A stretch of 64,000 nucleotides of DNA from Rhizobium skierniewicense (GTDB lineage: Bacteria; Pseudomonadota; Alphaproteobacteria; Rhizobiales; Rhizobiaceae), in contig NZ_JACIDV010000008.1 in assembly GCF_014196515.1 (NCBI RefSeq), positions 1 to 64,000 on the forward strand. The letters are read 5' to 3'. Positions within the stretch are counted from its first letter, which is position 1; every line of letters begins with the position of its first letter. Below the pieces are notes generated by a model. It did not search any database. It worked only from the letters and a program-made list of their open reading frames with translations, and was not told where the DNA came from. Below, one piece after another: positions 1-9,210 of this stretch. Position numbers and translations under genes: made by a program.

Positions 1-91
<91 letters not shown>

Positions 92-141
92 CGACTACTT
101 TGAGCCGGGTAGTGACGCAAACACGCTTGCTAGGACCCTGG

Positions 142-176
142 AATCAAAAACGGCGCAAGAAGCGCCGTTTTTGATT
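142..176 (-). terminator. Intrinsic terminator of the first DUF1127 gene
   Basis: A perfect 15-bp inverted repeat (142-156 with 162-176, 5-nt loop) has a GC-rich core, GGCGC/GCGCC, flanked by A5 and T5. It could work in both directions. It lies about 60 bp beyond the stop codon of the leftward DUF1127 gene, so it most likely ends that transcript. Confidence 0.8.
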
Positions 177-237
177 GCCTGTCGCTCAGTCAGCCTGCTT
201 CCGTGGGAGGTCGGTCGGCAGGTGACGTTTACGCTTA

Positions 238-381
238 TTAGCGGAACGAACGGGAAGCAACGTTGCGAATGTCGTAACGTGTCAGGCCGATGTCGCTCAA
301 AGCCTGGCTGGAAAGGCTGCCAAGTTCATTCATTGTGCGACGATAGCTGATCCAGTTCTTGGCGATGCGAATAGGGTTCAT
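238..381 (-). CDS. DUF1127 (YjiS-like) small protein
   Basis: A 47-residue basic protein that begins MNPIRIAKNW and contains the DUF1127 pattern: an N-terminal helix with W and YRR, then ELGSLSSQALSDIGL, then RYDIR near the C-terminus. DUF1127 proteins are arginine-rich, 45-60 residues long and abundant in alphaproteobacteria. Members in Agrobacterium have been linked to phosphate and carbon metabolism, but no biochemical activity is established. The ATG is preceded by GAGGAAA at a good distance. A strong terminator follows the stop, so the gene appears to be monocistronic. A paralogue lies 330 bp upstream at 714-860. Family assignment is firm; the role is unknown. Confidence 0.85.
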   Translation of the reverse strand: MNPIRIAKNWISYRRTMNELGSLSSQALSDIGLTRYDIRNVASRSFR

Positions 382-641
382 GGTGTTTTCCTCAGTCTTG
401 CTTTTGTTTGATCTTTGAAACTTGGTCTCAGAAGCTCAGTCATCTGCGCTCTCTGCTGTTGATCTGTATATACATATGCAGGCCGAGAATGTGCAGTGCA
501 GATTTTAAGCGACTGCCATGCAATTGTGCAATGTGTCGGCTATTTTTGCATCCGTTGTGGCTGTATGGGCATTTTTTAGGCGCCATAAGACCGCATATGA
601 AGGGCGAGCAATTATGATGAAAACCAGCAAGGCAAACGAAA

Positions 642-673
642 AAAAGGCCCCGAGCCGAAGCTCGAGACCTTTT
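642..673 (-). terminator. Intrinsic terminator of the second DUF1127 gene
   Basis: Read leftwards this is AAAAGG, a GC-rich stem closed by a TTCG tetraloop, then CC and a run of seven T. It starts about 40 bp after the stop of the DUF1127 gene at 714-860. The rest of the 382-713 gap shows only the upstream region of the first DUF1127 gene and no further gene. Confidence 0.85.
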
Positions 674-713
674 CATATTGACAATTCCGCGGAGAAAACC
701 GCCTGAAGTCAGA

Positions 714-860
714 TTAGATGCCGACGGCAGTGCGTGCTACGCGGCGAATGTCGCTACGGCCGATGCCGAGGTCGCTGAGTTCGCGGTCGCTCATGCGGCC
801 GAGTTCCGTGATGGTCTGACGATACTTGCGCCAGTTGTTCAGCGAGCGAGTGATGTTCAT
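714..860 (-). CDS. DUF1127 (YjiS-like) small protein
   Basis: A 48-residue DUF1127 protein, MNITRSLNNW followed by RKYRQTITELGRMSDRELSD and RSDIRRVAR. The start at 860 has AAGGAC upstream; the longer reading frame to 998 adds a stretch unlike the family and is not used. It is a diverged paralogue of the gene at 238-381, with the same size, the same order of motifs and its own terminator. The two are separate transcription units. By family knowledge it may act through protein or RNA contacts via its arginine-rich surface; that is not visible in the sequence. Confidence 0.85.
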   Translation of the reverse strand: MNITRSLNNWRKYRQTITELGRMSDRELSDLGIGRSDIRRVARTAVGI

Positions 861-1320
861 GATCGTGTCCTTCGTTCTATTCTTGGCGCCGCTTGGGTCA
901 GCGCTTAACTCATTTCCTGACACCGAATATAATCGGTTTAGTAGAACAAAAAACAGACAATGAAGTATGCCACCTATGCGCCTGTCGCATTGCTCCATGA
1001 AATTCGGCAGTCAATGTGTTAACAAATGCATAATTTAAAGGCGTTTTCGTCTTCGATTTAGTGGTGAACTTCCGCCGTTGCGTATTTTTGAATGATCTCA
1101 TCATATTTTGCGCTTGAACGAACGAAGAGGGAGTAGGGCGAGTGTTACGAGGGTGGCATGCCGTGATCGCTGAGAACTCACCACGCTTTGCGCCTGTGTT
1201 GGTACAAATAGAGACGCAAAACCGTCATTTTTCCTTTGCGCTCCAGAAAACGGGTGATATAGAGACGCGCGCTCCGGAAGGCCTCGTGTGCCAGATGTTG
1301 TTTATGCAGGATTCATGAGC
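861..1320. other. Intergenic region without a recognisable gene
   Basis: These 460 bases lie between the leftward DUF1127 gene and tRNA-Leu. The left end must hold the DUF1127 promoter and the right end the tRNA promoter, but I could not identify convincing -35/-10 pairs. Reading frames here are short and have no family features. Confidence 0.5.
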
Positions 1321-1405
1321 GCGGGTATGGCGGAATTGGTAGACGCACCAGATTTAGGTTCTGGCGACGAGAGTTGTGGGGGTTCGAGTCCCTCTACCCG
1401 CACCA
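1321..1405 (+). tRNA. tRNA-Leu (anticodon TAG)
   Basis: An 85-nt cloverleaf with a 7-bp acceptor stem (GCGGGTA/TACCCGC), discriminator A at 1402 and an encoded CCA at 1403-1405. The D-loop contains GGT, and the anticodon stem CCAGA/TCTGG closes a 7-nt loop TTTAGGT, giving anticodon TAG. A long class II variable arm and the T-loop GTTCGAGTC follow. The long variable arm and TAG anticodon identify leucine; it reads CUA and probably the other CUN codons by wobble. Confidence 0.97.
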
Positions 1406-1597
1406 AATGAATCGCCGGGAAGACAGCGCGTCGCATTTGCTTCGCCGCTTCTCTGGCTCAAGCGCAGTTTTTGCTACGCAAAATGCTTGTGCATGCAGTT
1501 TATATAGCTACGGCCGGTGAATTTAGGTTCCGGCGCTGTGCTCGAACGTAAACCAACGGCTGTCTGAGCACCGCCGCCATGATGTGAAGGTATGAAA

Positions 1598-3070
1598 ATG
1601 CAGGTTATCGAAACGCTAGCTGAAGGGCTGAAGCGCGAAATCAAGGTCGTCATTCCGGCCGCTGATATGAAGTCTCGCCTCGACGAGCGCCTTGCCGATG
1701 CCAAGGACAAAGTCCGCATCAACGGTTTCCGCCCAGGCAAGGTGCCATTGACACATCTCAAGAAGATGTATGGCAAATCGATAATGGCTGATCTCGTCAA
1801 CGAACTGGTTCGTGACAAGCCATCCGAAATCATTTCCGGCCGGGGTGAAAAGTCTGCAACGCAGCCTTCTATCTCCATGACCGAAGATCAGGACGAAGCG
1901 GAAAAGATTCTGGCCGCTGAGAGTGATCTGGAGTTCACGCTCGCTTACGAAGTGATTCCCGCCATCGAGCTGAAGTCCAACGACGGCATCAAGGTGATCC
2001 GCGAAGTCGTTGAAGTGACCGAAGAGGAAATCAACGAACAGATCCTGAAAATCGCCGAAAGCGCGCGCACTTACGAGACCAAGAAGGGCAAGGCTGCCGA
2101 AGGCGACCGCGTCACGATGAACTATCTCGGCAAGGTCGACGGCGAAGCCTTCGAAGGCGGCGCTGCTGATGATGCAGAGCTCGTCATCGGCTCCAATCGC
2201 TTCATCCCTGGTTTCGAAGATCAGCTCGTCGGCGTCAAGGCTGGTGATGAGAAGGCGATTACCGTTACCTTCCCGACCGAATATCCTGCCGCAAATCTTG
2301 CTGGCAAGGAAGCCGTGTTTGACATCACCGTCAAGGACGTTGCGTCTGCTGCCGACGTTGAAATCAATGATGATCTGGCAACCAAGCTTGGTCTCGAATC
2401 GGCGGAAAAGCTGAAAGAGGTCGTTCGCGGTCAGATCGAAAGCCAGTACAGCAATGTGACACGTCAGAAGGTCAAGCGTCAGATTCTCGATCAGCTGGAC
2501 GAAGTCTACCAGTTCGAAACACCGGCTGGTCTCGTTGACGCCGAGTTTGACAATATCTGGCGCCAGATCAACACCGATCTTGCGCAGTCCGGCAAGACTT
2601 TTGCTGACGAAGACACGACGGAAGAAGAAGCTCGCGAAGAGTACCGCAAGCTGGCCGAGCGTCGCGTTCGTCTGGGCCTCGTCCTCTCCGAAATCGGCGA
2701 GAAGGCTGGCGTAGAAGTCACCGAAGAAGAAATGCAGCGCGCATTGTTTGCTCAGCTTCAGCAATTCCCCGGCCAGCAGAAAGAAATCCTCGATTTCTTC
2801 CGCAACACGCCTGGCGCTTCCGCTTCGCTTCGTGCGCCGATCTTCGAAGAGAAGGTCATCGACAAGCTGCTCGAGGAAGTCTCTGTTACGGACAAGACCG
2901 TAACAAAGGAAGAGTTGCTGGCTGACGACGCCGAAGACGGCGACAAGGCTGAAAAGAAGCCTGCCAAGAAGAAGGCTGCTGCAAAGGCTGACGCTGCTGA
3001 AGGCGAAGATGCCGCTCCGAAGAAGAAGGCGCCTGCCAAGAAGAAGGCTGCTGAAGGCGACGCTGAATAA
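1598..3070 (+). CDS. tig: Trigger factor, ribosome-associated chaperone
   Basis: Folding chaperone and peptidyl-prolyl isomerase that binds at the ribosome exit tunnel through L23. The N-terminal ribosome-binding domain carries the signature GFRPGKVP at about residues 43-50. The central FKBP-type domain (about 160-240) contains [19 protein letters not shown], and a helical chaperone domain follows. I chose the ATG at 1598 because GAAGG ends at 1590, leaving a 7-nt spacer; the in-frame ATG at 1592 is too close. The 490 residues exceed the roughly 430 of E. coli because of a low-complexity tail rich in Lys, Ala and Glu over the last 45 or so residues. A terminator follows directly. Confidence 0.97.
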   Translation: MQVIETLAEGLKREIKVVIPAADMKSRLDERLADAKDKVRINGFRPGKVPLTHLKKMYGKSIMADLVNELVRDKPSEIISGRGEKSATQPSISMTEDQDEAEKILAAESDLEFTLAYEVIPAIELKSNDGIKVIREVVEVTEEEINEQILKIAESARTYETKKGKAAEGDRVTMNYLGKVDGEAFEGGAADDAELVIGSNRFIPGFEDQLVGVKAGDEKAITVTFPTEYPAANLAGKEAVFDITVKDVASAADVEINDDLATKLGLESAEKLKEVVRGQIESQYSNVTRQKVKRQILDQLDEVYQFETPAGLVDAEFDNIWRQINTDLAQSGKTFADEDTTEEEAREEYRKLAERRVRLGLVLSEIGEKAGVEVTEEEMQRALFAQLQQFPGQQKEILDFFRNTPGASASLRAPIFEEKVIDKLLEEVSVTDKTVTKEELLADDAEDGDKAEKKPAKKKAAAKADAAEGEDAAPKKKAPAKKKAAEGDAE

Positions 3071-3094
3071 GCCTCCCGTGATAATGTCTCGAAG

Positions 3095-3120
3095 GGCCGC
3101 TGCTTTGTCAGCGGCCTTTT
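3095..3120 (+). terminator. Intrinsic terminator after tig
   Basis: A perfect 8-bp GC stem GGCCGCTG/CAGCGGCC with a 6-nt loop, followed by TTTTG, starts 24 bp after the tig stop codon. Confidence 0.85.
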
Positions 3121-3528
3121 GCGTTTCAGCTGCCCGTTAACCTTTGTAACGTTTCGATCACATTGCACCGCACAATACGCTTTTTCAGCGTAGTACTCTT
3201 GTTCATCTCCCGTTCATCTGGCAGTCTTGGATCATTGATTTGTGGTGCAACGCACATGAGCAAATCCGTTGCGCCAATGCGCGGCCCGGCACTTTGCCCC
3301 AGTTTCAACTCTCCATCTGGCATCACCGCATACGGTTGTTATGCCCGATGATAACAGGCGCGCGCGTCAAAGCCGTGAGCTTCGGCGGATGGCAGGCGGG
3401 AAAGCGCGCCTGATCGCGTTACCGAAAATTCAAAGCGGCTGGTCCTCATTCGGACAGTCGTCGATAGCCCAACAAGGCGCACTGTTTTCCCAAGGATGGT
3501 GTGCTTTACGAAAGCTTGAGGAACAGAC
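3121..3528. other. Intergenic region with a direct-repeat motif
   Basis: No convincing gene lies in these 408 bases. The only notable motif is a pair of direct repeats GTTCATCT at 3201-3208 and 3212-3219, spaced by 11 bp, as expected for one face of the helix. GAGGAACAGAC just before 3529 is the ribosome binding site of the next gene. Confidence 0.45.
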
Positions 3529-4185
3529 ATGATTTTGAATATCAAACACGGCGTCCTCATCGGCGCTGTTGTCTTCGGCTTGTCTTCTGGACTGGTGCAT
3601 GCTCAGGAACGAGGGCTGATCTGGGCGCCTGCAAAGAACTCCGATACGTCCTACTCGGCGCGGATCGGTGCGAAGTTGCCCACGGAGACACCTATTCGTG
3701 GTGGTCTGGAGATGGGCGTGAATGCGTCGGATGGCGGAGCGCTGGTCGATACGCCGGTCAAGTTCTGGGGTACCGTCACGCTTTTGTCCTCCAACCTTCC
3801 AGGTGCAAAGATTGCAGGCGATATTGGTGTGTTGATGAACGCATTGACGGGTTCAAGTTCATGGACGATGACGACATCGCAGAAGCGTATTGCGACCCCG
3901 GAATTAGACCTGGAATCCAACCGCAACATGACTGTGCGCTATGATGGCACGGCGCAGCAGTGGAGCGGGCTTGATGTCTCGCAGTCGCTGCGGCTGACGC
4001 GCTCTGCCACCGGTACGGCCTTCGTACTCACAGGTGCCAGCCGCGATACGTTCGATGACTTCACATCGACGGTCGGGTTGGAACAGAAGCTTGGTGAGAA
4101 CCTCACCGTGTCCGGCAATCTCGATCAGGGGTATGAGGATCGCTTTCGTCCGTCGGTCAGCGCCCGCTACAACATCCGTTGGTAG
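3529..4185 (+). CDS. Exported protein of unknown function, possible outer-membrane or beta-rich protein
   Basis: I do not recognise a named family. The 218-residue product has a clear Sec signal peptide: Lys at position 6, a hydrophobic core GVLIGAVVFGLSSG, and cleavage after VHA near residue 25. The mature part is rich in Ser, Thr, Gly and alternating hydrophobic residues. Its last 50 residues (for example LGENLTVSGNLDQGYEDRF, then RYNIRW) look like amphipathic beta strands ending in an aromatic residue, as in outer-membrane proteins. This is inference only. The start is set by AGGAAC at a 5-nt spacing. It converges with sthA, 18 bp away. Confidence 0.7.
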   Translation: MILNIKHGVLIGAVVFGLSSGLVHAQERGLIWAPAKNSDTSYSARIGAKLPTETPIRGGLEMGVNASDGGALVDTPVKFWGTVTLLSSNLPGAKIAGDIGVLMNALTGSSSWTMTTSQKRIATPELDLESNRNMTVRYDGTAQQWSGLDVSQSLRLTRSATGTAFVLTGASRDTFDDFTSTVGLEQKLGENLTVSGNLDQGYEDRFRPSVSARYNIRW

Positions 4186-4203
4186 GGGCGCTGAAACGGT
4201 CGT

Positions 4204-5616
4204 TCAAACGGTCTCGTTTTTCTTGATGTCACCCATACGGTTCCAGGCATCAAGACCGGCAATCTTGTAGGCTTCGGCAAGGGTCGGATAGTTGAAGGTA
4301 TTCTCAACGAAATATTCGACAGTTCCTTTGAGGTTGAGAACAGCCTGTCCGATGTGGACGAGTTCCGTCGCACCTTCGCCGACGATATGCACGCCCAGAA
4401 GGCGGCGTGTCTTCAGCGAGAAAATAAGCTTGAGCAGACCCGTATCGAGCCCCATGATGTGGCCGCGCGATGTTTCGCGGAAACGGGCAATACCGCATTC
4501 GTAGGCGATGCCACGTTCCTTCATTTCTTCTTCGGTCAGGCCGCACGTCGAAATCTCCGGTACGGCGTAAATGCCGTATGGAAAATACTTCTGTGGCTCC
4601 ATGCCGATGGCACCGACTGCCACACGCGCGGCAATGCGGCCCTGTTCCATGGAGGTGGAGGCAAGGCTTGGAAAGCCGATGACATCGCCTGCGGCAAAGA
4701 TGCCGGGCACCGATGTTTCAAAGGTCTCGGGGTTGACAGTCAGGCGCCCGCGATTATCGGCGCTGAGACCTGCTGCTGCCAGATTGAGCGTATCGGTCGC
4801 GCCCATGCGGCCAGCGGCAAACAGCACCATTTCTGTCGTCAACGCGCGTCCGCTATCGAGTGTCAGCATAACCTTGCCCTCTGGCGTCAGTTCTACCTTA
4901 TCGGCTTTCTGGCCCAGCAGCAGCTTCATGTTGCGATCACGCAGCTGATAGGTGAAGTCCTCCACGATTTCCTTGTCGATGAAATCCAGCATGGTCGGCT
5001 TCGGGTCTATGATGGTGACAGCAGTATCCAGCGCGCTGAAGATCGTGGCATATTCAATGCCGATAACACCTGCGCCGATGACGACCATGGAGCGTGGCAG
5101 CTTCTGTAGCTCGAGAATTTCGTCGCTATCGATGACCGTCTTGCCATCGAATGGTATGTAATCCGGACGGAAGGGGCGCGTACCCACGGCGAGCAATATG
5201 CTTTTGGCCTTGACCAGAACGACCTCGCCATCGTCTTTCGTGATTTCCATCGTGTCTGCTGTGACGAAGGCTGCATTCCCGCGAATGTGGGTGACGCGGT
5301 TGCGCGCAAACTGGTGTTCCAGCACCTCGACCTCATGGTCTAGCGTGATCATCAGGCGACGACGGAGGTCTTCTGCGCTGATTTGCTGCTTGACCCTGTA
5401 GGAACGGCCATAGAACCCGCGCTCGCGCCAGCCGGAAAGATTGAGCGCCGTCTCGCGCATGGTTTTGGACGGGATGGTGCCAGTGTGAACCGAGACGCCG
5501 CCCACGCGGCTGCCTTTTTCGATGACCAGAACTGTTTTATCCAGCTTCGCAGCCTGGATGGCAGCACGTCGACCTGCGGGACCGCTACCGACAACAATAA
5601 GATCATATTGGTTCAT
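4204..5616 (-). CDS. sthA: Soluble pyridine nucleotide transhydrogenase (Si-specific)
   Basis: Cytosolic FAD flavoprotein that transfers hydride between NADPH and NAD+, adjusting redox balance. The 470 residues match the family (E. coli 466). The FAD-binding GSGPAG is at residues 10-15, a second Rossmann site GAGVIGIEYA lies mid-protein, the FAD site AAGDVIGFPSLA follows, and a dimerisation domain ends the protein. The segment HTGTIPSKTMRE replaces the redox-active CxxxxC of lipoamide dehydrogenase. That absence of the disulfide is what marks the transhydrogenase subfamily. The ATG at 5616 places the FAD motif normally; the frame continues upstream but adds non-family sequence. Confidence 0.93.
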   Translation of the reverse strand: MNQYDLIVVGSGPAGRRAAIQAAKLDKTVLVIEKGSRVGGVSVHTGTIPSKTMRETALNLSGWRERGFYGRSYRVKQQISAEDLRRRLMITLDHEVEVLEHQFARNRVTHIRGNAAFVTADTMEITKDDGEVVLVKAKSILLAVGTRPFRPDYIPFDGKTVIDSDEILELQKLPRSMVVIGAGVIGIEYATIFSALDTAVTIIDPKPTMLDFIDKEIVEDFTYQLRDRNMKLLLGQKADKVELTPEGKVMLTLDSGRALTTEMVLFAAGRMGATDTLNLAAAGLSADNRGRLTVNPETFETSVPGIFAAGDVIGFPSLASTSMEQGRIAARVAVGAIGMEPQKYFPYGIYAVPEISTCGLTEEEMKERGIAYECGIARFRETSRGHIMGLDTGLLKLIFSLKTRRLLGVHIVGEGATELVHIGQAVLNLKGTVEYFVENTFNYPTLAEAYKIAGLDAWNRMGDIKKNETV

Positions 5617-5860
5617 GAAGAAAACCCCGGGACAGAAATTCGATGGCCGGACTGAATGGTTCCAGCGCGGAGGCGTCGCTGCTCGGAAAAGCCTGATGCC
5701 ATCCTGATACGGAAGTGATTCCCGCGTCGCCGCACCAAGAGTGCAATGCAACAAATGCCCGCGTCAATCTGTAGCGGAAAAATCTGACGGATTCGTAACC
5801 ACGGCAGCAAAAGGCGCAGGGACCGATCGAATTACTACCCCACTGTTGCGGGCGTACCAG

Positions 5861-6400
5861 TTATGGGGTGTTGATACCGCCTTGGCGATGCGTGTGAAGC
5901 TTGGCGATGTCTTCACGAAGCAGGGCAAGTTCTGCCAGAACCTTACTGTCGATCTTGTCATGTAGCGACAAAACCTCCAATTCGGCCTTAAGATTGACCT
6001 CATAATCTTTGGCCGCTTCAAATCGGTCGCGGGTGCCCTGTCGGTTTTGCGACATCATGATGATCGGGGCCTGAATGGCGGCCAGCATGGACAGGATGAG
6101 GTTGAGAAAAACGAACGGGTAGGGGTCGAACGCTCTCGTTGTCAGTACCACCGTGTTGATGATGGTCCAGACAACCAGAAAAAACATGAAGCTTATGATG
6201 AAAGCCCAGGATCCCCCGATCCGCGCTATACTATCTGCCAGCCGTTCTCCAACGGTGGAACTTTCCGAGAAAGCGACGTTGGTATCCGTCGATATGAGTT
6301 TGCGCTGGTGCGCAACATCGAGAATACGCTGTTCCACCTCACCGATATGTTTTGAGGAACGCTTGAAATGAGAGGTAATGTAATCAGGGAAAGCAGGCAT
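5861..6400 (-). CDS. DUF1003 family membrane protein
   Basis: A 179-residue protein with two adjacent transmembrane helices (about residues 69-90 and 101-120) and the characteristic DUF1003 features: ADSIARIGGSWAFI before the first helix, then DPYPFVFLNLILSMLAAIQAPIIMMSQNRQ across the second. A coiled, charged C-terminal region follows (EVNLKAELEVLSLHDKIDSK). The start at 6400 is preceded by GGAG at 6 nt; a longer frame from 6475 lacks this. The family's function is not established; it has been annotated as cyclic-nucleotide-binding-like without proof. It is separated from sthA by about 245 bp with nothing recognisable between. Confidence 0.85.
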   Translation of the reverse strand: MPAFPDYITSHFKRSSKHIGEVEQRILDVAHQRKLISTDTNVAFSESSTVGERLADSIARIGGSWAFIISFMFFLVVWTIINTVVLTTRAFDPYPFVFLNLILSMLAAIQAPIIMMSQNRQGTRDRFEAAKDYEVNLKAELEVLSLHDKIDSKVLAELALLREDIAKLHTHRQGGINTP

Positions 6401-6614
6401 TGGGGTCTCCAGCCAAGCTCGGAACGGCAGGGAAATGAAGAGTTCCGGCGCCTTTAACGAGATAAGCCCGGACACGGGCTATTTCAAATGAATTCGATTG
6501 CGCCCTTCACAGCAGATCGCCACGATGACACGGCTCGGCACGGGATGTATGGTGTCGCAAGAGAGTCCACCGGTCTGCGTTGCGCGATCCGGTAAGCCAC
6601 GTTAAGTGAGAAGC

Positions 6615-8294
6615 ATGAGCCAGATACACACAACTCCCAACGTCTTGAGAATTGCCGTCGGGCAGTTCAATCCCACTGTCGGCGATGTCTCGGGCAACCT
6701 TGCCCTGGCGCGCCAGGCGCGTGCCGATGCAGCGTCTCAAGGCGCCGATTTGCTGCTTCTCAGCGAGCTGTTCATTTCCGGTTATCCGCCAGAGGATCTG
6801 GTTCTCAAGCCCGCATTTCTGCATGCCTGCCTTAAGGCGGTCGAAGACCTCGCGATAGAGACTGCCGATGGCGGGCCGGGCGTCATCATTGGTTTCCCCC
6901 GGCAGGGTGAGACCGGGCGTCACAACTCGGTGGCGCTGCTCGACGGCGGCAAAATCGTTGCGTTGCGCGACAAGGTCGATTTGCCGAACTATGGCGAATT
7001 CGATGAAAAGCGCGTTTTTTCCGAGGGCTCGATTTCCGGCCCCTATAATTTCCGGGGTGTGCGGATCGGTATCGCCATTTGCGAGGAGATCTGGAACGAT
7101 CTGGGTGTGTGCGAGACTTTGGCGGAAAGCGGCGCCGAAATGCTCTTGGTGCCGAACGGGTCGCCCTATTATCGCGGCAAGGTGGATGTCCGCCATCAGG
7201 TGGCATTGCGCCAGGTTATCGAAAGCGGACTGCCGCTGGTGTTCGCAAATCAGATCGGCGGGCAGGACGAACTCGTGTTTGATGGCGCAAGCTTTGCATT
7301 CAACGCAGACAAGACGCTCGCATTCCAGATGAGCCAGTTCGAAGCCACGCTCGCCGTCACGGATTGGAAGCGTACCGACAAAGGCTGGTATTGTAGCGAA
7401 GGACCGTTCTCGCAGATACCGGAGGGCGAAGAGGCCGATTACCGAGCCTGCATGCTGGGCTTTCGCGATTACGTCAACAAAAATGGCTTCAAGAGTGTGG
7501 TGCTGGGACTTTCGGGCGGTATCGACTCGGCCATCTGTGCGGCGATTGCGGTGGATGCGCTGGGTGAGGAGCGGGTGCGATGCATCATGCTGCCCTATCG
7601 CTATACGTCAGAGGACTCGTTCAAGGATGCTGCCGATTGTGCCAGGGCCCTTGGATGCCGCTACGATATCGTGCCGATTGCCGATCCTGTCGATGGCTTC
7701 CGATCATCGCTTGCCGAACTGTTCGAAGGAACGGAAGAGGGCATCACCGAAGAAAACCTGCAAAGCCGCGCGCGTGGTACCATTCTCATGGCTGTGTCCA
7801 ACAAGTTCGGCTCCATGGTCGTGACGACTGGCAACAAGTCCGAGATGTCGGTGGGTTACGCCACGCTGTACGGCGACATGAACGGCGGCTTCAATCCGAT
7901 CAAAGACCTCTACAAGATGCAGGTCTACGCCATTTCCGCCTGGCGAAACAGCCATGTGCCACCAACAGCACTCGGTCCATCCGGGGAGGTCATTCCAGCC
8001 AACATCATCTCCAAGGCGCCATCGGCCGAGTTGCGCCCCAACCAGACCGATCAGGATTCGCTGCCGCCTTATCCGGTGCTGGATGATATTCTGGAATGCC
8101 TTGTGGAGTTGGAGATGTCGGTGGACGATATCGTCGCGCGCGGCCATGATATCGCCACTGTGCATCGCATCGAGCATCTGCTGTATCTTGCCGAGTACAA
8201 ACGTCGCCAATCCGCACCCGGTGTGAAAATCACCAAGAAGAATTTCGGTCGTGACCGGCGCTATCCGATCACCAACCGCTTCAGGGATCGGTAG
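6615..8294 (+). CDS. nadE: Glutamine-dependent NAD+ synthetase
   Basis: Last step of NAD biosynthesis: amidation of deamido-NAD with ATP, using glutamine. The N-terminal nitrilase-type glutaminase domain (about residues 10-260) shows the catalytic triad context, Glu in LLSELFISGYP, Lys in LRDKVDLPNYGEFDE and Cys in GIAICEEIWND. The C-terminal synthetase domain has the pyrophosphate loop LGLSGGIDSA near residue 300 and TTGNKSE downstream. The 559 residues fit the two-domain bacterial form. ATG 6615 is preferred; an in-frame GTG at 6606 would add three residues. The next gene begins 4 bp after the stop and is probably co-transcribed. Confidence 0.96.
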   Translation: MSQIHTTPNVLRIAVGQFNPTVGDVSGNLALARQARADAASQGADLLLLSELFISGYPPEDLVLKPAFLHACLKAVEDLAIETADGGPGVIIGFPRQGETGRHNSVALLDGGKIVALRDKVDLPNYGEFDEKRVFSEGSISGPYNFRGVRIGIAICEEIWNDLGVCETLAESGAEMLLVPNGSPYYRGKVDVRHQVALRQVIESGLPLVFANQIGGQDELVFDGASFAFNADKTLAFQMSQFEATLAVTDWKRTDKGWYCSEGPFSQIPEGEEADYRACMLGFRDYVNKNGFKSVVLGLSGGIDSAICAAIAVDALGEERVRCIMLPYRYTSEDSFKDAADCARALGCRYDIVPIADPVDGFRSSLAELFEGTEEGITEENLQSRARGTILMAVSNKFGSMVVTTGNKSEMSVGYATLYGDMNGGFNPIKDLYKMQVYAISAWRNSHVPPTALGPSGEVIPANIISKAPSAELRPNQTDQDSLPPYPVLDDILECLVELEMSVDDIVARGHDIATVHRIEHLLYLAEYKRRQSAPGVKITKKNFGRDRRYPITNRFRDR

Positions 8295-8298
8295 TCCG

Positions 8299-9135
8299 AT
8301 GGACAAAATGCGCAGCTCCGTTGAAATCTTCAACATTCGTACCCGGGAGAACCGGGTTGTCTGGCAGACGCCGGAGCTGTTTGAGGCGCCGAACTGGTCA
8401 CCGGATGGGACGTATCTTCTGATGAACAGCGAGGGGCTGCTCTATCGACTGTCACTGGATGGTGATGCGACTGCTGAAAATGTCGATACCGGCTTTGCGA
8501 GCGCGTGCAACAACGACCATGGCATTTCACCTGATGGCGCGTTCTATGCCATTTCCGACAAGGTGGAATTCGCAAAAAGCGCTATCTATCTCATGCCATC
8601 TGCAGGCGGACCGCCGAAGCTGATGACCCGTAACCTGCCATCCTATTGGCACGGCTGGGCGCCCGACGGCAAAAGTTTCGCCTATTGCGGCATTCGTGAT
8701 GAGGTTTTCGATATTTACGCGATGGACATCGACAGTGGTATCGAGACGCGTCTGACCCATGGCGAGGGGCGCAACGACGGGCCGGATTATTCGGCGGACG
8801 GGCAATGGATTTATTTCAACTCCAGCCGCACGGGTCGCATGCAGATTTGGCGGGTCCGGGTGGATGGTAGTGAGGTCGAGCGCATCACCGACAGCGAATA
8901 CGGCGACTGGTTTCCTCATCCGTCACCCCGTGGTGACAAGGTGATCGTCGTCTCCTATGACGGTGATGTCTTCGATCATCCCCGTGATCTCCATGTGCGC
9001 CTGCGTTTGATGGATACGGATGGAAAGAATGAGGAAACGTTGTTTGAGCTGTTTGGCGGGCAGGGAACAATGAATTCGCCCAACTGGTCACCTGATGGTG
9101 ATGAGTTTGCCTATGTCCGTTATATCCCAGTCTAA
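8299..9135 (+). CDS. TolB-like beta-propeller (WD40-like) protein
   Basis: A 278-residue protein built of PD40/TolB-type repeats: APNWSPDGTYLLMNSEG near the start, GWAPDGKSFAYCG, then PDYSADGQWIYFNSSRTG, HPSPRGDKVIVVSYDG, and a closing PNWSPDGDEFAYV. About five to six blades can be counted. No signal peptide is visible, so unlike TolB it is probably cytoplasmic. It starts 4 bp after nadE, which suggests co-transcription, but I see no functional link. The likely role is a protein- or ligand-binding scaffold; the family gives no specific reaction. Confidence 0.85.
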   Translation: MDKMRSSVEIFNIRTRENRVVWQTPELFEAPNWSPDGTYLLMNSEGLLYRLSLDGDATAENVDTGFASACNNDHGISPDGAFYAISDKVEFAKSAIYLMPSAGGPPKLMTRNLPSYWHGWAPDGKSFAYCGIRDEVFDIYAMDIDSGIETRLTHGEGRNDGPDYSADGQWIYFNSSRTGRMQIWRVRVDGSEVERITDSEYGDWFPHPSPRGDKVIVVSYDGDVFDHPRDLHVRLRLMDTDGKNEETLFELFGGQGTMNSPNWSPDGDEFAYVRYIPV

Positions 9136-9149
9136 AAGATAGCCTCATA

Positions 9150-9187
9150 CAAAAAGCCCGACCCAGATTTTACTCGGGGGCCGGGCT
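9150..9187 (-). terminator. Intrinsic terminator, leftward
   Basis: AGCCCG (9155-9160) pairs with CGGGCT (9182-9187), with further ACCC/GGGG pairing inside. On the minus strand the stem is followed by five T. It ends the small membrane protein gene at 9211-9378; the plus side lacks a T run. Confidence 0.75.
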
Positions 9188-9210
9188 CATAACGTCTTAA
9201 ATCGCTTCGA

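Noticed and set aside
1616-2764. A 382-codon frame antisense to tig.
   Set aside because: Complete overlap with trigger factor, no start signals, no domain features.
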